Positions 1 to 8,212 of a stretch of 64,000 nucleotides of DNA are shown here, one piece after another. The translations under genes and the position numbers were made by a program. This DNA is from Pedobacter sp. L105 (GTDB lineage Bacteria > Bacteroidota > Bacteroidia > Sphingobacteriales > Sphingobacteriaceae). The notes below the pieces were generated by a model. The model was not told the DNA's origin. It saw nothing but the letters and a program-made list of their open reading frames with translations, and did not search any database. How positions within the stretch are numbered: position 1 is the stretch's first letter; the number at the start of each line of letters is the position of its first letter. The stretch covers positions 310,001 through 374,000 of the forward strand of contig NZ_LMUP01000004.1 of NCBI RefSeq assembly GCF_009765875.1, written 5' to 3'.

Positions 1-1727
1 GCGCTATTTATCCGTTAACGGGCTATCCACCAACAGACGTTGTTTCATGGCGGCGGATTTTTAAGATTGAAAAATCTTACGGATTAAATTTTATCCGGTT
101 TCACTCATGGACTCCGCCCGAGGCCGCCTTCACAGCAGCGGATCAGGAGGGTTTGATGATTCAGACTGAAGGTCCTTTAGCCGATATTAATGTTGGCGAA
201 GATCCTCGAAAAGATGATTTTGTTAAGAAAGAATTATTAAATATTGTCCATACCTATGGAAATCACCCTTCCTTTTGTTTGATGACGATTGGGAATGAAT
301 TTGGTGGGCCTGACAAGATCTTGAAAGAATGGGTTGATACGCTTATTAAAAGTGATTCCCGTCATTTATATAGTTCAGCTGCATGTGCTCAGGTTACATC
401 TAACCGACAGTGGACGGAAGACGTAACTGGCAGGGGAATTTATGGGCCAAACACAATGCATGATGCTAAAGAAGCCATCCATCCAGATACTCCGATGATT
501 GGGCATGAAATCGGCCAGTGGACATTTTATCCTGATTTCCACGAAATAAGTAAATACACGGGAGTATTAAGAGCGGACAACTTCAAACTTGTCCGGGACC
601 AACTTCAAGCTAATGGAATGTTGGACGAAGCAGATCAATTTTTACAATCTACCGGTTCTCAAGCTGTTTTGCTTTATAAGGAAGAGATTGAAAATTTGCT
701 GCGTACCCCCGGCTATGGCGGCTTTTCACTCCTTGATCTTCACGATTATCCCGGACAAGGTACAGCTTTGGTAGGATTGCTTGATCCGTTCTGGGATTCC
801 AAGGGATTTGTTACACCCGAGGAGCATAAGCGTTATTGCGGTCCCACTGTTCCGCTTCTTCGTATGCCCAAAAGAACTTATACCAATACCGAAACTTTTT
901 CGGCCAGTGCCGAACTAGCCCATTTTGGGTCGCACGATTTGATCGGCGCAAAACCTGAATGGATGATCAGTGACCAGCAAGGCAAAATTATCGCGAACGG
1001 GTCGTTTGTAGGCATTAATGTCGTAACGGGTAAACTAACGGAACTGGGCAAAATCAATGCTGCCCTCAACAAAATAACTGCGCCGGGTAAGTTCAAAGTG
1101 ACGGTTTCACTGAAGAATACTTCCATCGTTAATACCTGGGACATTTGGGTGTACCCGGACACCCAACCAGCGACGTTGCCAAATAACGTCATATTAAGAC
1201 ATAGCTGGGACGAGGGCACCCGTATGGCGTTGGCTGAAGGCAAAAGAGTAGTTTTATTACCCAGTATTGATTCAGCACGATCTCTAAAAGGGTCCTTTTT
1301 GCCCGTGTTTTGGAGCCCTATCTGGTTTCATAATAATCCCAATACAATGGGTATTTTGTGCGACCCCAAAAATCCTCTGTTTTCTCTGTTCCCTACTGAT
1401 GAATATAGTAACTGGCAATGGTGGAAATTGATCCAGGGATCACAGACTATGATACTGAACAATACTTCTGCAAGTTTCCGTCCGCTAATCCAGGTGATTG
1501 ATAATTTTGCCCGTAATAACAAATTGGGGAATGTCTTTGAGGCCAGGGTAGGAAAGGGTACTCTGCTGGTTTGTACGCTAAACCTCAGGGACGAGAATTT
1601 GCCTGAAACGCGTGCGTTCCTTAAAAGCCTCTATCGATATGTGAGTTCGGATTCATTCAAACCTACCCAAAGTTTAAACATCTCAACATTAGGGGAGATT
1701 CTATCTCAATCAACATCGAAAAAATGA
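1..1727 (+). CDS. GH2-like glycoside hydrolase, 5' end outside window
   Basis: An open frame runs in from the left edge (first full codon at 3) and ends with TGA at 1725-1727, giving 574 visible residues. The internal ATG at 153 is not the start, because the upstream codons read ITPLTGYPP-like and RFHSWTPPEAAF-like sequence that matches the full-length gene at 11586-14420. By that comparison about 340 N-terminal residues (signal peptide, sugar-binding and sandwich domains) lie outside the window. The TIM-barrel part shows a GNE acid/base candidate (Glu codon 297-299) and an IGHEIGQW nucleophile candidate (Glu codon 507-509), spaced as in clan GH-A. The C-terminal part has no identified domain. 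Substrate is not evident; beta-galactosidase or beta-glucuronidase-type activity is an inference from family. It lies at the edge of the sugar locus and is a paralogue of the 11586 gene. Confidence 0.85.
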   Translation, partial: AIYPLTGYPPTDVVSWRRIFKIEKSYGLNFIRFHSWTPPEAAFTAADQEGLMIQTEGPLADINVGEDPRKDDFVKKELLNIVHTYGNHPSFCLMTIGNEFGGPDKILKEWVDTLIKSDSRHLYSSAACAQVTSNRQWTEDVTGRGIYGPNTMHDAKEAIHPDTPMIGHEIGQWTFYPDFHEISKYTGVLRADNFKLVRDQLQANGMLDEADQFLQSTGSQAVLLYKEEIENLLRTPGYGGFSLLDLHDYPGQGTALVGLLDPFWDSKGFVTPEEHKRYCGPTVPLLRMPKRTYTNTETFSASAELAHFGSHDLIGAKPEWMISDQQGKIIANGSFVGINVVTGKLTELGKINAALNKITAPGKFKVTVSLKNTSIVNTWDIWVYPDTQPATLPNNVILRHSWDEGTRMALAEGKRVVLLPSIDSARSLKGSFLPVFWSPIWFHNNPNTMGILCDPKNPLFSLFPTDEYSNWQWWKLIQGSQTMILNNTSASFRPLIQVIDNFARNNKLGNVFEARVGKGTLLVCTLNLRDENLPETRAFLKSLYRYVSSDSFKPTQSLNISTLGEILSQSTSKK

Positions 1728-1958
1728 CTACAATAGTATCATCATCATTATAATCAGGTTTATTTAATTATCAATAGCTATCTTAAATTCCGAAGGTCTG
1801 GGTGATATTAGAAAATTGATTAGAGGCAACGGAATGTGTCAGAACAATTTGCCAACAAGCCCGGGTTTCGCGTAAAAATAGTAAAGGCAATAGAAAACGA
1901 AATAAAGCATTGGCATTATAGGATCGAAATATAAATTTGAAATTCATATTTTTGATTA

Positions 1959-2813
1959 ATGAGTAAGATTCCGGTACATCTATTAAAAGAAAGAACCAAT
2001 CTTGGTTTTCACTTAAAGCGATTAAATCAGGGCGAAATCATTAAGGACTATGCTGAAATACTTAAGGCACACCGGGATGACCATTATAATTTTTTTATAC
2101 AGGAAAATGGTTCGGACCTAATGATGGTCGATTTTAATGAAGTTAGATTAACAGGGAATCAATTATACTATATTCTTCCGTTACAGGTTCATCACCGTAT
2201 CTTAAAAGATGTTGTCAACGGTTGGTTCATTGCAGTAGATACTGCGCTGATTACGGCTGAATGCAGAAATGTATTTGAAAGCAGCTTGTTACTCCAGCAG
2301 CCATATACCTTAAGCGAGATGCAAAGCAAGCAGTGTAACGATCTGATGATACTGATCCAGGAAAAATATTTGCAAATCGATGAGGATGTTTTTCAAATTT
2401 CATCTATTCACGCTCTTTTACAATCGTTTTTGGCAACCGCAGCAGGCTGTTATGTTGGCTATTCTGGCGTGAATATAAAAGCTTCGAGGCTGACACAATT
2501 GACAAGTCAGTTCAAAGCTTTGCTGGTCAAAAACCTGTGCCTGAAAAAAAGTCCGTCAGACTACGCGGCAATGCTCAATGTCTCTGAGGCCTACCTGAGT
2601 GAGGCGCTTAAAAAGACAACCGGTTTCCCGGTAAGTTATTGGATACACCAGGAAGTTATGATGGAAGCCAAGCGATTATTGTATTACAGCCAACAAACGG
2701 TAAAGGAAATTGCTCACCATTTAGGCTATTCCGATCACTCTTACTTTTCACGTTCATTTCGCAAAATAACGGGATTATCTGCCGTTGCCTTTCGGGATCA
2801 ATACCGAAAATAG
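1959..2813 (+). CDS. AraC-family transcriptional regulator
   Basis: A 284-residue cytosolic protein whose last 100 or so residues form the AraC/XylS double helix-turn-helix. The second helix-turn-helix is visible as VKEIAHHLGYSDHSYFSRSF followed by the family-typical KKxTG-like RKITGLSAVAFRDQYRK end. The N-terminal two thirds has no recognisable cupin or response-regulator motif and is presumably the effector domain. The start ATG at 1959 has about 230 bp of non-coding sequence before it. It is followed after 76 bp (to ATG 2890) by a siderophore-interacting-protein-like flavin reductase on the same strand, a pairing that suggests the regulator controls that gene (inference). It is probably not the regulator of the glycoside hydrolases. 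Confidence 0.9.
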   Translation: MSKIPVHLLKERTNLGFHLKRLNQGEIIKDYAEILKAHRDDHYNFFIQENGSDLMMVDFNEVRLTGNQLYYILPLQVHHRILKDVVNGWFIAVDTALITAECRNVFESSLLLQQPYTLSEMQSKQCNDLMILIQEKYLQIDEDVFQISSIHALLQSFLATAAGCYVGYSGVNIKASRLTQLTSQFKALLVKNLCLKKSPSDYAAMLNVSEAYLSEALKKTTGFPVSYWIHQEVMMEAKRLLYYSQQTVKEIAHHLGYSDHSYFSRSFRKITGLSAVAFRDQYRK

Positions 2814-2889
2814 TCCTATCATTACACCGATCCGGCTATTTCTTTAGTCCTTGAAAGCCAGTTTCTTTGTAATCATCAAATTGACTTAC

Positions 2890-3567
2890 ATGAAAACGTC
2901 TATTTTAAAACAGATCAGCAAAACGGCAGAAAGAATCATCAAACCGCAGTTGCTTAAAAGCGGAATAGTGCTCGACATACGCCGCTGGGAAGATGGTGCA
3001 ACCATAGAGATCGATCTGCATCTGCCAGAAACTGATATGACAGAATGGGGTGAGGTACCCTATATAAAATTAGCCCCGGGTGATCTCTTTTTTCGCGATT
3101 ACATACCATTTGGTTGGGACGCGGAAACTGCTACCTGTTCATTATTTATCGAAATTACTCAGGAAGGCACAGACAGTAATTGGGCCAAACACATGAAAGC
3201 AGGCGATCATCTGAATTACCTAATGACAGACGGAACGCATACGTCACCGCATCCGGCAAACTTAATTGTCGGACTTGGAGATGCCACCAGTTTGGCTCAC
3301 CTGCTCGCATTGCAGCAACTGACCCTGCCTGATAGCCGTTTTGATGGTGCGGCATTGATCAGTTGCCTAAGCACAAGTAAATTGTTTAAAGAGTATTTCA
3401 CAACACCTTTAACGATAGTGCCGGACCAAAATGAAATGGTCAACTGGTTAATGAATCGGGGCTATTGCGTTTCGCATACTTCGTTTTATCTTACAGGAAA
3501 CCACCAGTTCAAAGTTGAAATGCGAAAACTATTAAAAAGCTTAGGTTATAGCCAGGTCAATTTATAG
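2890..3567 (+). CDS. Siderophore-interacting-protein-like FAD/NAD(P)H oxidoreductase
   Basis: A 225-residue protein without signal peptide. An N-terminal ferredoxin-reductase-like barrel runs to about residue 95; a second half begins with LIVGLGDATSLAHLLALQQL and ends with FYLTGNHQFKVEMRKLLKSL, the pattern of the SIP/ViuB C-terminal domain where a reduced pyridine nucleotide binds. The family reduces ferric siderophores or acts as a general flavin reductase in the cytosol; which applies here is unknown. I prefer ATG 2890 over an upstream in-frame start at 2851 because the extra 13 residues do not fit the family N-terminus. It sits directly downstream of the AraC gene 1959-2813 and is probably regulated by it. 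Confidence 0.6.
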   Translation: MKTSILKQISKTAERIIKPQLLKSGIVLDIRRWEDGATIEIDLHLPETDMTEWGEVPYIKLAPGDLFFRDYIPFGWDAETATCSLFIEITQEGTDSNWAKHMKAGDHLNYLMTDGTHTSPHPANLIVGLGDATSLAHLLALQQLTLPDSRFDGAALISCLSTSKLFKEYFTTPLTIVPDQNEMVNWLMNRGYCVSHTSFYLTGNHQFKVEMRKLLKSLGYSQVNL

Positions 3568-3831
3568 GGCTTTTGGTTATGAAATAGACGCTCCTTATTT
3601 GCTGAAGCTGCAATTCTGTTCTCAATCAAATAAATTCTTTAAGCATCTTAAATGCCTGTTGTATCCCGCTGGTACTAATTACAATCAAAAATAGGAAAGA
3701 AATTAAAACTGTTAAAGTTGACCTGCCGGACTCACATTGACAAAATCGGGAAACTAACTTAAGCCTACTGGCTGTAATGAACGAGATTTAAAAACAAAAA
3801 GACTTCTTTATATCAAGTAAACTGTATTTTT

Positions 3832-4314
3832 ATGAAAGAGTGGAATGATTTTTATGTTGCTGTAACAGGTGCGGCAGCTGCCCTCACCGGCCTTATCTTT
3901 GTAGGCATTTCCATCAATCTGAAAGACATATTGGAAACACCAATATTAACGGTCAAGGCGTCAGTATCGCTTATTCTATTGCTATCGATACTGATCTTTT
4001 CAATTTTGCTCCTGGTGCCCCAAACCTCTTTTAAACTTACTGGTATTGAATTTACAGTTTTAGGGATGATAGTTTGGGGATTAGTCACCAAAGCTGATCT
4101 CCGGATCTACACAAAAACGATAAAGGACTATAAAAAGCATCATTTGCTTAACTTATTTATTGACCAGCTTGCTGTATTACCTTATGTCGGCGCTGGAATA
4201 TTAATGTTGCTCGGGCTTGAAAAAGGTGTATACCTGATTGTTCCCTCAATCATGATTTCCTTCATTAAATCCGTATTTGACGCCTGGGTTTTACTTATTG
4301 AGATAAAAAGATAA
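3832..4314 (+). CDS. Small four-helix membrane protein of unknown function
   Basis: A 160-residue inner-membrane protein. Four hydrophobic segments are visible, roughly residues 8-28, 42-64, 72-88 and 112-150 (the last region probably two short helices). A conserved-looking N-terminus, WNDFYVAVTGAAAALTGLIF, resembles uncharacterised membrane proteins that begin with a similar aromatic-acidic stretch, but I cannot name the family. There is no catalytic motif. It stands alone: 264 bp upstream to the flavin reductase and 339 bp downstream to the next AraC gene. Confidence 0.7.
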   Translation: MKEWNDFYVAVTGAAAALTGLIFVGISINLKDILETPILTVKASVSLILLLSILIFSILLLVPQTSFKLTGIEFTVLGMIVWGLVTKADLRIYTKTIKDYKKHHLLNLFIDQLAVLPYVGAGILMLLGLEKGVYLIVPSIMISFIKSVFDAWVLLIEIKR

Positions 4315-4653
4315 AACAAACTATCATCAGTAATCTACCGGAAAAACCTAACGAATAAGCAACACTTTCTTTATTTTTTTATGCTGTTTTTCTTTTAAAG
4401 CGCAAGGGCAGTCTTTGCCTGCAGCTGTTGGCACATTTACTGGCAGGCAAACATAAGTATCGGTAGGTCGGCTTGTATCAAAAAATACATACGTTATATC
4501 AGAAGATATATTTTCCCAATAGCTGTATCGGATAAATTTGAAATATCAAAAAAGACTACACCGAAACGGCATCTAATTTTAAACAATGACATGAGATGAC
4601 CAAAGTAACTTTACTAAAATGTAAGGTACTCCAATTTTACATACTCATATACG
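4315..4653. other. Intergenic 339 bp with one inverted repeat
   Basis: No supportable coding sequence. The only structure seen is an inverted repeat with 9-bp arms, TTTGCCTGC at 4414-4422 and GCAGGCAAA at 4443-4451, separated by 20 bp. The 3' half, which should contain the promoter of the AraC gene at 4654, is AT-rich. Confidence 0.5.
4414..4451. repeat. Inverted repeat, 9-bp arms
   Basis: TTTGCCTGC and its reverse complement GCAGGCAAA are separated by 20 bp. There is no T-run next to it, so a simple intrinsic terminator is unlikely. It lies about 200 bp upstream of the AraC gene and could be an operator or chance. Confidence 0.35.
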
Positions 4654-5544
4654 ATGAATTATAAGAAAGATGGTTTTGATGGACAGCGGGCTATTGTAAT
4701 TCCCAAATTGATTATCCATAAATTTTGTCTTTTTAATACCATTATAAATAAAGCATATATCACCGATATAGGCTATTATCCAAATGCCAAGTTCCATTAC
4801 CGTAAAAGACCATTGGGAACAGATCAGAATATTTTGATTTATTGTGTAGAAGGAAAAGGAAAAGTAACTATCGATAAGACAAATTACACTGTGGTTCCAG
4901 GCGATTTTTTTGTAATACCCTGTAACGTTTCCCATTATTATAAAAGTGACGAAAAAGATCCCTGGACAATTTACTGGTGTCATTTTAAAGGGGAGCAGGC
5001 GGATGCCATTGTACAATATATTGTCACAAAAGAATCTTCGTTTAAAAATAAGATTGAATTTTTAGAAGAAAGAATTGCGTTTTTTGATCAGTTATATGCC
5101 AATCTTGAAAAAGGATATAGCTTAGATAACCTGACCTATGTCAATATTTTATTTCTTCAGTTTTTGGCTACTTTTCTTTTCAATGATAAATTTTCAATAA
5201 ATCTGGTAGAGAAGACGGATAATTTTTTAGAAAACTCCATCGTGTATATGCAAGAAAATATAAACCGAAACCTTACGCTTTCAGATCTTGCAACCAATGT
5301 TAATTATTCTGCAAGCCATTACTCTGCCAGATTTAGACATCGGACCGGATTTTCCCCGATAGAGTACTTTAACCAATTAAAAATTCAAAAGGCCTGTCAG
5401 TATTTGCAGTTTACAGATTTTCGGGTAAAGGAGATTGCATCAAAAATCGGCATTAGCGATCCTTATTATTTTACGAGGCTTTTTGGGAAAACGATGGGTT
5501 TTTCGCCTAAAGAATACCGAGAGTCGCGAAAAGCTGTCAAATAG
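4654..5544 (+). CDS. AraC-family regulator with N-terminal cupin sensor
   Basis: A 296-residue regulator. Residues about 30-100 form the cupin-like AraC-binding domain, with the typical GKGKVTIDKTNYTVVPGDFF and VIPCNVSHYY segments. Residues about 190-296 form the double helix-turn-helix; recognition-type segments are LSDLATNVNYSASHYSARF and VKEIASKIGISDPYYFTRLF, ending MGFSPKEYRESRK. Regulators of this architecture bind sugars in the cytosol and control sugar catabolism (rhamnose, arabinose and others). It is the nearest regulator to the esterase-transporter-hydrolase series that starts 270 bp downstream on the same strand, so it is the best candidate for controlling that locus and for binding the GTCCAT-type elements described at 5676-5712, 6723-6780, 14437-14469 and 18505-18537 (inference). 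Confidence 0.92.
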   Translation: MNYKKDGFDGQRAIVIPKLIIHKFCLFNTIINKAYITDIGYYPNAKFHYRKRPLGTDQNILIYCVEGKGKVTIDKTNYTVVPGDFFVIPCNVSHYYKSDEKDPWTIYWCHFKGEQADAIVQYIVTKESSFKNKIEFLEERIAFFDQLYANLEKGYSLDNLTYVNILFLQFLATFLFNDKFSINLVEKTDNFLENSIVYMQENINRNLTLSDLATNVNYSASHYSARFRHRTGFSPIEYFNQLKIQKACQYLQFTDFRVKEIASKIGISDPYYFTRLFGKTMGFSPKEYRESRKAVK

Positions 5545-5675
5545 TATATCATCTCAAAAAATAATTTTGATCTGAGATTATCAATTTTACTTTGCTGTCA
5601 ATCCGAATGCTGCATATTGAGTTTCTTTGAATATTTAAAAAGTTTGATTTCAGATGGTTGATTCATCATGATATT

Positions 5676-5712
5676 GTCCATTGATTTCATTATTCTATCC
5701 ATTTTAGTCCAT
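5676..5712 (+). promoter_or_regulatory. Cluster of GTCCAT-type sites before the esterase gene
   Basis: Three related words occur in 37 bp: GTCCAT at 5676-5681, TATCCAT at 5696-5702 and AGTCCAT at 5706-5712. The AGTCCAT word also begins the 33-bp element upstream of both GH59 genes. Position is about 105-140 bp before the ATG at 5816. This would suit an activator binding repeated half-sites, but the words are short and some may be chance. Confidence 0.35.
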
Positions 5713-5815
5713 AGTGTTTTTACGAAAATTACATTATCGTTTAAAGTTTGAAATAATGAAAAATAAAGCGTGGTAGACCAAGAAGATATGAAAATAAGTT
5801 AATAAATTTTTTGTA

Positions 5816-6625
5816 ATGATTAAATCAGTATTCAAATCAACATTTTTTATTTACCTGGTTAACTTTGGATTAGTTTTACTTCCTCTGTATGGAAAATGTT
5901 CAGCAGGTAACTTCTTGAAGAAAAATTTGCGCACTATAACCATATCAGAAAGTAAGGATACAGTATCCAATATTGATTCATCTTATTTAAAGGAGCTGAT
6001 CAAAGAACTGGAAAAGAAATGGCCGAACAACCATACTATAAATATAGTTTTTCACGGTCATAGTGTACCCAGCGGATACTTTAAAACGCCTGAGGTAAAT
6101 ACATTTGATTCGTATCCATTACTAATATTAAAGAAGATCGCGGCGAGCTATCCAACCGCAGTTGTCAATGTTATCAAAACATCTATCGGCGGGGAGAACG
6201 CTGTACAAGGCGCAAAGCGATTTAAAAGGGACGTACTATCCCATAAGCCCAATCTGATATTTATTGACTACGCTTTAAATGACCGGCCAATCGGGTTAAA
6301 AAAGGCAAAAAAAGCCTGGGAATTTATGATCCGGATGGCTCTGAAAAGAAATATTAAGGTAGTTTTAATGACCCCAACTCCTGATATTTCGGAAGATATT
6401 TTAGATGAAAATGCACCTTTAGCACAACACACCAGGCAAATTCTTGAGTTGGGACGCGAATTTGGGGTGCCTGTGGTAAACCCCTATAAAAAATTTAAAG
6501 AAATTAAACAGCAAGGTAAAAGTCTTACTTCTTTTATGGCGCAAAGTAATCATATCAATAAAGAAGGGCACATGATCGTAGCAGCTTTGATTGGTGAACT
6601 ATTCGGAATACCGACAACCAATTAA
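5816..6625 (+). CDS. Secreted SGNH/GDSL-family esterase
   Basis: A 269-residue protein with a hydrophobic N-terminus (residues about 7-30), so probably exported to the periplasm or cell surface. The SGNH blocks are visible: GHSVPSG with candidate catalytic Ser83, a block II glycine in IGGEN, the block III IDYALND segment with the oxyanion-hole Asn, and a C-terminal SNHINKEGH with the catalytic His. The usual Asp three residues before that His is replaced by Gln, a variation seen in sugar-esterase-like members. Proteins of this type often remove acetyl groups from plant polysaccharides. First gene of the co-directional sugar locus, between the cupin AraC gene and the MFS porter. Confidence 0.8.
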   Translation: MIKSVFKSTFFIYLVNFGLVLLPLYGKCSAGNFLKKNLRTITISESKDTVSNIDSSYLKELIKELEKKWPNNHTINIVFHGHSVPSGYFKTPEVNTFDSYPLLILKKIAASYPTAVVNVIKTSIGGENAVQGAKRFKRDVLSHKPNLIFIDYALNDRPIGLKKAKKAWEFMIRMALKRNIKVVLMTPTPDISEDILDENAPLAQHTRQILELGREFGVPVVNPYKKFKEIKQQGKSLTSFMAQSNHINKEGHMIVAALIGELFGIPTTN

Positions 6626-6722
6626 TATGCGGGGCTTAAGATAATCCAGCCTTTCAATTGTCCCGCCCATTTTCATACCCTCCCTTTATTAGCGTAGTTC
6701 AGGAACGAAGCCGTAAATAATA

Positions 6723-6780
6723 TTGTCCAGTTTTAGCCTTAAATAATCCATTGTCAGCCCTTTCAGTATTCTCTATTTTT
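6723..6780 (+). promoter_or_regulatory. GTCCAG/ATCCAT/TCTATTTTT elements before the MFS gene
   Basis: The 212-bp gap before the porter contains TTGTCCAG (6723-6730), ATCCAT (6746-6751) and TCTATTTTT (6772-6780) followed by ATAA. The last word closely matches the 3' half of the 33-bp GH59 element (TCTATTTTTTATAA in the first GH59 copy). The order TCCAT-spacer-TCTATTTTT is the same, but the spacer is about 20 bp instead of about 15 bp. Proposed binding region for the locus regulator; low confidence because the match is partial. Confidence 0.35.
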
Positions 6781-6837
6781 ATAAAACAGAACCTAAAAAA
6801 TCGCAGATGAGATTTTGCGTTTAATTTCTATAGCAAT

Positions 6838-8196
6838 ATGCCCGCAAATATTACTAACCAGCTCCCAAAATTCAACCATTCGTATATACTCAGGATATCA
6901 TTTATTTCAGCGCTCGGAGGCTATCTTTTCGGTTTTGATTTCGCAGTGATCTCAGGAGCACTGCCATTTTTAAAGGCGCAATTTCATTTGTCATCCTGGT
7001 GGGAGGGGTTTTTAACCGGTTCATTGGCGCTAGGATGTATAGTTGGGTGTGTAATAGCTGGCAAACTTGCTGATAAATACGGGCGTAAACCTGGTTTAAT
7101 AATGGCTGCTTCCATTTTTGCCATTTCATCGATAGGCTTGGCATTTTCTAATTACCTGACTGAGTTTGTTATCATGCGCTTTGCTGCGGGGATCGGGGTG
7201 GGTATGGCCTCTATGCTTAGCCCCCTTTACATAGCCGAAACTTCGCCGGCAAGCGTAAGGGGCAGAAACGTTGCTATCAACCAATTAACAATCGTTCTAG
7301 GAATATTGATAACCAATTTGGTTAACTATATGCTGGCCGATAAAGGCCCCGATGTCTGGCGGTGGATGTTCGGTTTAGGGGTAATACCATCTACGCTTTT
7401 TTTACTTGGGGTTTTGTTTTTACCCGAAAGTCCCCGATGGTTAATAAATAACGGAAAAATAGAGGCGGCATCTAAAATTCTAATAAAAATCGGGTCGCAG
7501 AATTTTGTCGATGCTACATTAAGCGACTTCGCTAAAACGAAAAATTTATCAGGCAGTTCTACTAGTCATTCTGTTTTTGCCAAAGCGGTGCGACCGGCGG
7601 TATTGGTAGGGATCACGCTGGCTGTTTTTCAGCAGTTCTGCGGCATTAACGTAATTTTCAATTACACCTCAACCATTTTTGAATCGGTAGGCGCCAACCT
7701 GGACAGGCAGTTGTTTGAAACGGTTGTTATCGGTATAGTAAATACCGTTTTTACATTACTAGCGATGTGGCAGGTTGACAGGTTAGGCCGGCGGCCGCTC
7801 TTAATGATCGGGTCGTTGAGTTTATCCGTCATTTACGTTGTATTGGCTTTTTTACTTAAAGAACATGCGGCAACTGGCTTAATCTCCATTTTCGTGTTGC
7901 TCGCAATTGGCATGTATGCCATTTCGCTTGCACCGGTTACCTGGGTTGTGATTTCAGAGATATTTCCTAATTCTATTCGGGGAAAAGCTTCTTCACTAGC
8001 TATAGTAAGCCTTTGGATAGCTTATTTTATTTTGGTTTTCACATTCCCAACCTTAGCAGAAAAATTGGGAACCTACAATGTATTCTACCTGTACGCAGGT
8101 ATTTGTTTCCTCGGATTTTTATTTATCAAGATAAAAGTTCAAGAAACCAAAGGCCAAACTTTAGAACAATTAGAGCAAAACTTTATAGGACATTAA
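6838..8196 (+). CDS. MFS sugar porter (sugar:proton symporter type)
   Basis: A 452-residue inner-membrane transporter of the sugar porter family (XylE/GalP type) with 12 predicted helices. Family signatures are all present: GYLFGFDFAVISGALP in helix 1, GKLADKYGRKP between helices 2 and 3, PESPRWLI after helix 6, QQFCGINVIFNYT in helix 7, DRLGRRPLL between helices 8 and 9, SEIFPNSIRGK, and a VQETKG version of the PETKG end. It imports a hexose, pentose or small glycoside; the sequence does not fix which one. It is followed after 16 bp by the cytosolic DUF5107-TPR gene, so the two are very likely co-transcribed and the imported sugar may be that protein's ligand. Confidence 0.95.
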   Translation: MPANITNQLPKFNHSYILRISFISALGGYLFGFDFAVISGALPFLKAQFHLSSWWEGFLTGSLALGCIVGCVIAGKLADKYGRKPGLIMAASIFAISSIGLAFSNYLTEFVIMRFAAGIGVGMASMLSPLYIAETSPASVRGRNVAINQLTIVLGILITNLVNYMLADKGPDVWRWMFGLGVIPSTLFLLGVLFLPESPRWLINNGKIEAASKILIKIGSQNFVDATLSDFAKTKNLSGSSTSHSVFAKAVRPAVLVGITLAVFQQFCGINVIFNYTSTIFESVGANLDRQLFETVVIGIVNTVFTLLAMWQVDRLGRRPLLMIGSLSLSVIYVVLAFLLKEHAATGLISIFVLLAIGMYAISLAPVTWVVISEIFPNSIRGKASSLAIVSLWIAYFILVFTFPTLAEKLGTYNVFYLYAGICFLGFLFIKIKVQETKGQTLEQLEQNFIGH

Positions 8197-8212
8197 TAAG
8201 AACAAGCAAATT

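Noticed and set aside
878..1243. A 121-codon open frame on the - strand
   Set aside because: Antisense shadow within the GH2-like gene.
4645..5016. A 123-codon open frame on the - strand
   Set aside because: Antisense to the cupin domain of the AraC gene.
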